This document shows, piece after piece, positions 14,110 to 18,921 of a stretch of 18,921 bases of DNA. A program made the position numbers and the translations under genes. Position 1 is the stretch's first letter. Each line of letters starts with the position of its first letter. This stretch comes from JALHUF01 sp050014795. Lineage in GTDB: Bacteria > Acidobacteriota > Terriglobia > UBA7540. The notes beneath the pieces are model-generated. The model made no database searches, had not been told where the DNA came from, and was given only the letters and a program-made list of their open reading frames with translations. Location of the stretch: assembly GCA_050014795.1 (NCBI GenBank), contig JBEKCQ010000067.1, positions 1 through 18,921 on the forward strand, written 5' to 3'.

Positions 14110-14944
14110 GCTCGTTAAGCGCGGCCCCCTCCGGCGCGGCATCTATATCCTGCCGAGCCTGTTCACGGTGGGGACGTTGGTCTGTGGTTATTTCGCCATC
14201 CTCTCCACGCTCAAGGGATCGCAAATGCTGGCCGCGGGGATCGGCGCCGGGCTGAGCTTGGTGGCGTTCGACAATGCGGCCAAAGCGATTGGCTGCGGGA
14301 TTCTCTTCGACGGGTTCGACGGCCTCATCGCTCGCCTTACCAACTCCACCTCGGACTTCGGCCGGGAGTTTGATTCCCTGGCCGACGTCATCACCTTCGG
14401 CGTAGCTCCGGCGTTTTTGGCGTACGCCTGGGGTATTCGGGGGATCGAAGAAGTCTATGGCTCGCAACTGGTCCAGCACCTTTGGCAGGTCGGCCGGATT
14501 GTGACATTCGCTTACGTCATCTGCGGCGCGGCGCGACTGGCCCGCTTCAACATCGACAGCGTGAAACCCTCCGGGGACCGCCGCTACTTTGTGGGACTGC
14601 CCATCCCGGCGGCGGCCGGCGTAGTGGCGGCCCTGGTTCATTGGGCGAAGTACCCTGTGAACGATTGGGTCTTTGGCGCGGTCTGGTTGGGGATTGTTGG
14701 CCTCCTGGCTCCCTTAATGGTCAGTCGGGTACGATATTACAGCTTCAAGGCTGTGGATCTGCGCCGTCGCCGGCCCTACGTCGTTATCATTGTTCTGGGG
14801 CTGATCGTCTGGGCCATCTGGCGCTTTTCAGAACCTGTCCTGTTGGCGATGGCCCTCAGCTATGCCCTTTCCGGCCCCATCGCCCGCCTCACGTCCAGGT
14901 TCCGACCGCATCCTCCCGCGCCGGAAGAGGTGCATGCCGCATGA
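14084..14944 (+). CDS. pssA: CDP-diacylglycerol-serine O-phosphatidyltransferase
   Basis: An integral membrane enzyme that makes phosphatidylserine from CDP-diacylglycerol and serine, feeding Psd. The CDP-alcohol phosphotransferase signature D-G-x2-A-R-x8-G-x3-D-x3-D is complete: D79, G80, A83, R84, G93, D97, D101. About seven or eight hydrophobic segments are visible across 286 residues. The start is taken as TTG 14084, inside the end of psd, because GGGAG lies eight bases upstream (14071-14075). No good ATG occurs before the first membrane helix. The stop shares ATGA with the following Asd-like gene, so psd-pssA-Asd-like is translationally coupled. Confidence 0.93.
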   Translation: MDLPDPRPKLVKRGPLRRGIYILPSLFTVGTLVCGYFAILSTLKGSQMLAAGIGAGLSLVAFDNAAKAIGCGILFDGFDGLIARLTNSTSDFGREFDSLADVITFGVAPAFLAYAWGIRGIEEVYGSQLVQHLWQVGRIVTFAYVICGAARLARFNIDSVKPSGDRRYFVGLPIPAAAGVVAALVHWAKYPVNDWVFGAVWLGIVGLLAPLMVSRVRYYSFKAVDLRRRRPYVVIIVLGLIVWAIWRFSEPVLLAMALSYALSGPIARLTSRFRPHPPAPEEVHAA

Positions 14945-15999
14945 AACAGGGTTATCGAGTCGGCATCGCTGGCGCTTCCTCGCTCCTGGGCCAAGAACTC
15001 CTGAGGGTGCTCAAGGAGCGCGAGTTTCCTGTGTCCTGCCTGCTTACGTTCGAGGTCGACGAGGAAGAACCTGACCTGCCGGTCGTTGACCTTAGCGAAC
15101 ACCTCGAAGCCGTTGCCGCCGACGAAAAAGTACCCGCCATGGAGCTGGATTTCATCTTCCTGGCTGCCCGCCATGGACAGACGCCGCCGTCGCTCCGTCT
15201 CGCGCTCGAAGCCGTCAGGGCCGGCGCCACCACGACGGGGCAGGCTCCGCACTGCGTGGTGATCGACTTGGTCGAGGCCCTCGGCGAATCTTCAGACGGG
15301 GCTCCGCGCGGGGTGATGAGTGTTCCGTTTCTCGAACGGGCCGCACACGGCGCCGAAGCCACGCCGCCTTCCGGAGTTCTCATCTCTGCGCACCCGGCGG
15401 CCATTGCTCTCAGCGGTCTGCTATTGCGCTTGGCAGCTCGCTTCCCCCTGAAGGGCACCGTGGCACAGGTTTTCTTCCCCGCCTCGGAGATGGGCGCGCA
15501 GGGGATTGAAGAATTGCAGAGACAGACCGTGAACCTGCTTAGTTTTCAAAAGGTCCCCCAGAGCGTGTTTGGGACCCAACTGGCCTTCAACCTTCTGGCA
15601 CAACTGGGAGGCAGACACTCGGCTGAGCTCACCGCTGTCGAAAACAACATTCGCAGACAGCTAAGACAGTACCTGGCGAACCGTGTGCCCTTGCCCGCTT
15701 TGCGGGTCTTTCAGGTGCCCGTGTTTTACTGTCTGGCCATCTCGCTCTATGTCGAGACAGCCCAACCGGGGGCGCCCGAGGCGCTCGGCGCAGCTCTGGC
15801 GGGAGAACACATCCGGGTGCGGCGACGTAGCGAGCCAGCTCCCTCACAGGTCGAGGCCACGGGCTCCAGTGACATCCTGGTGGACACCATTGCTCCGGAT
15901 CCTGATCACCCCACCGGCGCCTGGCTCTGGGCGGCAGTGGACAACATCCGGCTGGCGGCCGTTAATGCCGTGGAGATCGCCGAAAGCCTTCGAAACTGA
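14941..15999 (+). CDS. Aspartate-semialdehyde-dehydrogenase-like protein lacking catalytic residues (USG-1-like)
   Basis: The 352-residue protein has the Asd layout. An N-terminal Rossmann domain (V-G-I-A-G-A-S-S-L-L-G-Q-E-L, residues 7-20) is followed by a dimerisation/catalytic domain with F-P-A-S-E-M-G-A-Q-G-I-E-E-L. The active-site Cys region, N-P-x-C in true Asd, reads A-H-P-A-A here (150-154). The G-H-S histidine segment reads C-L-A (264-266) within V-P-V-F-Y-C-L-A. Both key residues are therefore gone, as in the E. coli USG-1 relative of Asd. It is unlikely to reduce aspartyl phosphate; its real role is unknown. ATG 14941 overlaps the pssA stop (ATGA). The open frame extends far upstream over pssA, but that part is a shadow. 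lptE follows after 19 bases. Confidence 0.8.
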   Translation: MKQGYRVGIAGASSLLGQELLRVLKEREFPVSCLLTFEVDEEEPDLPVVDLSEHLEAVAADEKVPAMELDFIFLAARHGQTPPSLRLALEAVRAGATTTGQAPHCVVIDLVEALGESSDGAPRGVMSVPFLERAAHGAEATPPSGVLISAHPAAIALSGLLLRLAARFPLKGTVAQVFFPASEMGAQGIEELQRQTVNLLSFQKVPQSVFGTQLAFNLLAQLGGRHSAELTAVENNIRRQLRQYLANRVPLPALRVFQVPVFYCLAISLYVETAQPGAPEALGAALAGEHIRVRRRSEPAPSQVEATGSSDILVDTIAPDPDHPTGAWLWAAVDNIRLAAVNAVEIAESLRN

Positions 16000-16018
16000 C
16001 TGCACCCGTAGAAGCCCT

Positions 16019-16564
16019 ATGAGGCAGCTTCAATCTTCGTTCCTTCGTGTTTGCCCTTTGATTGTTGCCTTTTGCCTTTTGATTTCCTCGCTCGCCTGCG
16101 GCTATCACGTGGCCGGGCGCGGCGATCGCTTGCCTCCGGACATCAAGACTCTGGCCGTCCCTATCTTCACGAACGAGACGCCAAGGTTCCGCATCGAACA
16201 ACGGGTTTCGGCAGCCATCACGCGCGAACTTATCGAGCGAAGCCGGTTCCACGTCACACCCGACCCGGCGCGGGCCGATGCCGTTCTGCGCGGGACCATC
16301 AAGGAGGTGCGCACGGGCGTCGTCACCTTCGACCTCTCGACAGGCCGCGCCACCACCCTGCAGGTCCAGGTCCTCGCCCATGTTGACCTGGTAGACCAGC
16401 ACACCAAGAAGGTGCTGTTCTCCAATCACAACTACATCTTCCGGGAGCAGTATCAGATCAGCCAGACTACCTCCGCGCTGTTCGAGGAGCAGGACCCGGC
16501 ACTCGACCGCCTCTCGCGCGATCTCGCCCGCACGCTGGTCACGGAAATCCTGGAGAACTTCTAG
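16019..16564 (+). CDS. lptE: LPS-assembly lipoprotein LptE
   Basis: LptE plugs the LptD barrel and helps place lipopolysaccharide in the outer leaflet. The 181-residue protein begins with a lipoprotein signal peptide ending in the lipobox S-L-A-C, so C27 would be lipidated. G-Y-H-V-A-G-R-G and L-P-x-D-I-K-T-L-A-V-P-I-F-x-N-x-T follow, the hallmark of the LptE/LptE-like family. A later G-x-I-x-E-V segment and a helical C-terminus (R-L-S-R-D-L-A-R-T-L-V-T-E-I-L-E-N-F) complete the fold. The signal peptide is encoded by a low-complexity CCTTTTG-type tract (16051-16087). The start ATG has no strong ribosome binding site. The position just before holA is a known arrangement. It implies an LPS-bearing outer membrane. 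Confidence 0.88.
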   Translation: MRQLQSSFLRVCPLIVAFCLLISSLACGYHVAGRGDRLPPDIKTLAVPIFTNETPRFRIEQRVSAAITRELIERSRFHVTPDPARADAVLRGTIKEVRTGVVTFDLSTGRATTLQVQVLAHVDLVDQHTKKVLFSNHNYIFREQYQISQTTSALFEEQDPALDRLSRDLARTLVTEILENF

Positions 16565-16827
16565 CGCAGGAACCACGCGGCTTCCCGCTTCGTTCCCTGA
16601 AGCCATAGCCTCAGAGCGAATTCCGTGATAGCTCGTTCTCCGAAATTGAGGTCTCCTGCTCTCGTGCGCGGAGGTGACAACATATTCCTCGCGGGCCGCG
16701 CTTGCCAATCTCCCCACGATCTAGCCAAACGTTCCTCTTTCGACCTTCAACTTCCGACTCTTGACTCTCAACTCGGCCTCCAGCCGAACCCTTACAATTC
16801 TTCTCGAATCCAAGTACACTCGGGCGG
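16565..16827. other. lptE-holA intergenic space with a CTTCGACC-type low-complexity tract
   Basis: This 263-bp gap has no convincing gene. At 16735-16775 it contains a run of imperfect (C)TT(C/G)AC(C/T)TTCAAC/TTGACTCTCAAC units, in style like the phrases at 6761-6798, 10758-10805 and 18006-18037. A GGAGGTGA at about 16670 resembles a ribosome binding site but is followed only by a 17-codon frame. Confidence 0.35.
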
Positions 16828-17910
16828 ATGGTTCCCACGGAGTTCATCTCGCTTCTGGGCAAAGGGAAACCGGGGCCGGCTTATTTCTTCCGCGGGTCGG
16901 ACCGTTTTCTGCACGAGGAATGTCGCGCCGCCATTGTGGCTTCCCTGCCCCGCGACCTGCGGGAGTGGTGCTTGGCGGAGATTGAGTATCAGCCGGGGCG
17001 ATTGGCGCGCGAGCTTGAGGGCGCCAGCCAGATGCCCATGCTGGGCGGGCACAGTTTCCTGGTGTTTTCAGACCCGGAGGATTTCAAGCACGCTTCCGAC
17101 CCTGACTATGACGCCCTCCAGGCTTACCTCGATCGCCCGTCATCGTTCGCGACCGTGGTGTTTGTAGCGGTCGAGCCCGACCGGCGACGGCGGTTCATCC
17201 AGTTGCTGGAGAAGAAGGCCCCGGTGGTGGAGATGCTGCCGCAGTCAGGGCGCGAGGCAATCGCCTGGTTGAGGGGGCACCTCCAGAAGGCCGGGGTCGA
17301 GATCGACCCGGAACTCGCCCAGGAGATTGTGGCTAGATTCGAGACCACACCCGACGCACCGGATGAAGCGAAGCGGCCGGGCGTCAACCTCCTCTGGCTG
17401 CGCACGGAACTGGAGAAGCTCCTGACGGCCAAGCCCGGGGTAAAGCGCCTGGAGCGCACCGACCTCGACCTGATGGTTGTCTTCCGCGAGGAACACGAAA
17501 TCGGCAAGCTGCTCGCGGCGGTTGCCGAGCGGCAGTTCGGCGAGGCCCTCTCCCAACTCCGGAGCTTGCTTGCCAGCAAGGAGCCGGAGACGCTGCTTCT
17601 TTGGTATATCGGGGACCTTTTCCGGCAGGCGCTGAAGAGCGGTTCCCAGCCACAGTACGCGCGGGTCGGCTGGGGCCGGCGGGCCAATCCCTTCTCCACG
17701 TTCGAAATCGCCCCGCGCGCGGCCCGCAACTATTCCCGTCAGGAACTAGCCCAGGCCCTGCGACTGGTCCGCCGGGCCGACCTCGGAATCAAGTCCTCCT
17801 GGAAGGATTCCCGAATCTTGCTCGAATTTCTGATCTGGCAGATTATCGCCGGCAAGACGGCAGAGAGGTTGACGGATTCCGAGATTCCCGCGCCCGCCGC
17901 CGAAGTGTGA
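16828..17910 (+). CDS. holA: DNA polymerase III subunit delta
   Basis: The delta subunit opens the beta sliding clamp within the clamp-loader complex. The 360-residue length and pattern fit. The N-terminal domain has G-P-A-Y-F-F-R-G-S-D-x-F-L and a M-P-M-L-G-G-H-S-F-L-V-F clamp-interaction-like strand. A lid domain centres on L-L-W-L-R-T-E-L-E-K-L (about 190-200). The C-terminal collar carries E-P-E-T-L-L-L-W-Y-I-G-D-L-F-R-Q-A-L-K and the final S-W-K-D-S-R-I-L-L-E-F-L-I. As usual for delta, no Walker ATPase motif is visible. The start ATG is preceded by only a weak GGGCGG. It follows lptE and converges on rpsT, both common arrangements. Confidence 0.9.
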   Translation: MVPTEFISLLGKGKPGPAYFFRGSDRFLHEECRAAIVASLPRDLREWCLAEIEYQPGRLARELEGASQMPMLGGHSFLVFSDPEDFKHASDPDYDALQAYLDRPSSFATVVFVAVEPDRRRRFIQLLEKKAPVVEMLPQSGREAIAWLRGHLQKAGVEIDPELAQEIVARFETTPDAPDEAKRPGVNLLWLRTELEKLLTAKPGVKRLERTDLDLMVVFREEHEIGKLLAAVAERQFGEALSQLRSLLASKEPETLLLWYIGDLFRQALKSGSQPQYARVGWGRRANPFSTFEIAPRAARNYSRQELAQALRLVRRADLGIKSSWKDSRILLEFLIWQIIAGKTAERLTDSEIPAPAAEV

Positions 17911-17942
17911 AGAGGGCTCTCACCCGTTCACTCCCAGCGACC

Positions 17943-18002
17943 CGTAGAGACAGCCCTGTGGACTGTCAGGCGGGGCGGACACTCCCGCGGTGCGCCTCTA
18001 CG
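17943..18002. repeat. Palindromic intergenic element with potential three-way-junction fold
   Basis: A perfect 7-bp outer inverted repeat CGTAGAG (17943-17949) / CTCTACG (17996-18002) encloses two inner stems: GACAG/CTGTC (17949-17953 with 17963-17967, 9-base loop) and GCGGG/CCCGC (17970-17974 with 17984-17988, 9-base loop). It lies between convergent holA and rpsT. There is no T-run. The layout resembles REP- or MITE-like dispersed elements. A second copy is not in this window, so the repeat status is inference. Confidence 0.45.
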
Positions 18003-18005
18003 TTG

Positions 18006-18037
18006 GGTGCTGAGAACTGAGGGCTGGATGCTGAGAG
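18006..18037. repeat. Low-complexity GTGCTGAGAACTGAGGG-type tract
   Basis: Imperfect units of the form (G/A)TGCTGAGA or ACTGAGGG follow directly after the palindromic element and run up to the rpsT stop. The style matches the other low-complexity phrases in this window. Confidence 0.35.
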
Positions 18038-18038
18038 C

Positions 18039-18053
18039 CTTTCGTCACGAAAG
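18039..18053 (-). other. Small hairpin with the rpsT stop codon in its loop
   Basis: CTTTCG (18039-18044) pairs with CGAAAG (18048-18053) around the three bases that form the rpsT TGA. It is a perfect 6-bp stem. No T-run follows on the minus strand, so it is not a classical terminator. Confidence 0.35.
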
Positions 18054-18308
18054 CGCGTTGAAACTCACGGTCAGCCGAGACTTGTACCGCGCGGCCGTAT
18101 TGGGATGGAGGATCCCTTTATGGGTCGAGTGGTCGATCAAGGCCAACGTTGGCTTCAGCAGTGCCTGGGCGGCGGCCTTGTCCTTGGCCTCGAGGGCAGT
18201 GCGCAACTGCCGGAGCTGATGCCGGAGCCGGGTGCGGTGCGTCCGATTCAATGCCGTGCGAGTACTGGTTTGCTTGATACGCTTCAGAGCGGACTTGTGG
18301 CTTGCCAC
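18045..18308 (-). CDS. rpsT: 30S ribosomal protein S20
   Basis: Binds the body of 16S rRNA in the small subunit. The 87-residue, strongly basic, helical protein begins A-S-H-K-S-A-L-K-R-I-K-Q and continues with R-N/L-x-x-H-R-T-R-L-R-type helices. It contains the family's D-x-x-x-H-K-G-I-L-H-x-N-x-A-A-R-x-K-S-R-L motif near the end. The start is GTG 18308..18306, chosen because AGGAG lies about five bases upstream and residue 2 then matches the family start. A ten-residue upstream extension (ATG 18338) is not needed. A good promoter lies 30-60 bases upstream. The stop codon sits in the loop of a small hairpin (18039-18053). Confidence 0.95.
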   Translation of the reverse strand: MASHKSALKRIKQTSTRTALNRTHRTRLRHQLRQLRTALEAKDKAAAQALLKPTLALIDHSTHKGILHPNTAARYKSRLTVSFNALS

Positions 18309-18340
18309 AGAATCTCCTTTTAGACAGAATGCCAACATTC

Positions 18341-18369
18341 AATGTAACAAATGCCCTCCGAAGCGTCAA
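18341..18369 (-). promoter_or_regulatory. Sigma-70-type promoter of rpsT
   Basis: On the minus strand TTGACG (18369..18364) and TACATT (18346..18341) are separated by exactly 17 bases. Each box matches its consensus at 4-5 of 6 positions. Transcription would begin roughly 25 bases before the GTG start. The -35 box lies just before the divergent hpt start codon, so transcription of the two genes could interfere. Confidence 0.6.
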
Positions 18370-18381
18370 CGGTGAACGCCC

Positions 18382-18921
18382 ATGAATTACGCGGTCCCAG
18401 CAAGTAATCTCGAAGTCCTCCTCGACGCGGAAGCGATTGCGCGCCGCGTGCGTGAGCTCGCCAGGGAGATATCTGCCGACTATCGGGGACGGCCCCTGCG
18501 CTTGATAGGCCTTCTCAAGGGCGCGTGGGTATTTCTCGCGGACCTGATCCGTCATCTGGATCTCGAGATCACGGTGGATTTCCTGAGCATCGCCAGCTAC
18601 GGCGACCATTCGCGTTCCTCCGGTGTGGTGCGGGTCACCAAAGACCTCGACGAGAGCATCGAGGGGCTGGACGTCCTGGTCGTAGAAGACATACTCGACA
18701 CCGGCCACACGTTCGAGTACCTGCGCGGCGTGCTGGAAGCGCACAAGCCCAAAAGCCTGAAAGTGGTGACCCTGCTCGATAAGCCGTCGCGCCGCGTCCG
18801 GCCGGTCCACGCCGATTACGTGGGCTTTACCATCCCGGAGGTTTTTGTGGTGGGTTATGGTCTGGATCACGCCCAGCAGTATCGCCATTTGCCGGATGTG
18901 CGCATCTGGCGTGCGACGTAG
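18382..18921 (+). CDS. hpt: Hypoxanthine-guanine phosphoribosyltransferase
   Basis: Salvages hypoxanthine and guanine with PRPP to IMP and GMP. The complete 179-residue protein ends at TAG, the last three bases of the window. Visible motifs are L-K-G at 45-47 (PRPP pyrophosphate contact), S-Y-G at 72-74 in the flexible loop, the PRPP loop V-V-E-D-I-L-D-T-G-H-T at 100-110 with the acidic pair E102/D103, and L-L-D-K at 131-134, where K134 contacts the purine. The C-terminal V-V-G-Y-G-L-D and R-H-L-P match the family. The start ATG has no strong ribosome binding site. It is divergent from rpsT. In many bacteria ftsH follows hpt; that would lie just outside. Confidence 0.96.
   Translation: MNYAVPASNLEVLLDAEAIARRVRELAREISADYRGRPLRLIGLLKGAWVFLADLIRHLDLEITVDFLSIASYGDHSRSSGVVRVTKDLDESIEGLDVLVVEDILDTGHTFEYLRGVLEAHKPKSLKVVTLLDKPSRRVRPVHADYVGFTIPEVFVVGYGLDHAQQYRHLPDVRIWRAT

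Noticed and set aside
14482..15999. 505-codon version of the Asd-like protein starting inside pssA
   Set aside because: The first 153 codons lie over pssA in another frame and look like shadow sequence. The Rossmann start and ATGA coupling place the start at 14941.
15683..16564. 293-codon version of LptE starting inside the Asd-like gene
   Set aside because: The lipoprotein signal peptide begins at 16019. Upstream codons are Asd-like shadow.
16671..16730. Short frame after a GGAGGTGA in the lptE-holA gap
   Set aside because: Only about 17 codons with no resemblance to a known leader peptide.
18320..18348. Possible hpt promoter TTAGAC-17-TGTAAC
   Set aside because: The boxes match the consensus too poorly, and the region is better explained as the rpsT promoter and leader on the other strand.
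1..18921. tRNA, rRNA, CRISPR or phage genes
   Set aside because: No cloverleaf, conserved rRNA segment, regularly spaced repeat or phage protein was recognised on either strand by eye.

Overview
This window looks like a GC-rich chromosomal segment from a diderm bacterium, most likely an acidobacterium or close relative. That placement is inference. It rests on LptE (an outer-membrane LPS assembly lipoprotein), a PEP-CTERM sorting tail, a GAF-GAF-SpoIIE regulator, a kinesin-light-chain-type TPR protein and the style of the intergenic low-complexity DNA. No rRNA, tRNA or CRISPR array was recognised. Most of the window is core metabolism and information processing.

Left edge (1-710, minus strand): a mosaic of gene debris. 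Reading leftward, there is an internal piece of an IS1380-type transposase, a 49-codon frame, and a frame that starts as a response-regulator receiver domain but after about 30 residues becomes a PEP-CTERM sorting tail. Last comes the start of a secreted protein that runs off the window. The last three frames overlap at ATGA and TTGA junctions.

Region 760-5489 (plus): tlyA (rRNA methyltransferase/hemolysin family) and nadK, closely spaced, then an exported LacZ-type GH2 glycosidase. Region 5517-8617 (minus): lysA (diaminopimelate decarboxylase) and a two-GAF SpoIIE/PP2C phosphatase. Region 8877-11322 (plus): a minimal zincin, an Isf-like flavoprotein with a compact four-cysteine motif, then tsaB and a rimI-like acetyltransferase (tRNA t6A and ribosomal-protein acetylation pair).

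Region 11556-17910 (plus): a secreted TPR protein, a DUF465 coiled-coil protein, psd and pssA (phosphatidylethanolamine synthesis), an aspartate-semialdehyde-dehydrogenase-like protein that lacks the active-site cysteine and histidine (USG-1-like), lptE and holA. psd/pssA overlap, and pssA and the Asd-like gene share ATGA. Right end: rpsT (minus, convergent with holA) with a good sigma-70-like promoter, and hpt (plus), divergent from rpsT and ending exactly at the window edge.

The points most worth a second look are the receiver/PEP-CTERM chimera, the Asd-like pseudoenzyme inside the phospholipid operon, the Isf-like flavoprotein, and the recurrent low-complexity phrases at gene borders, one of which encodes the LptE signal peptide. 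I did not find a clear, wholly new multi-gene system.
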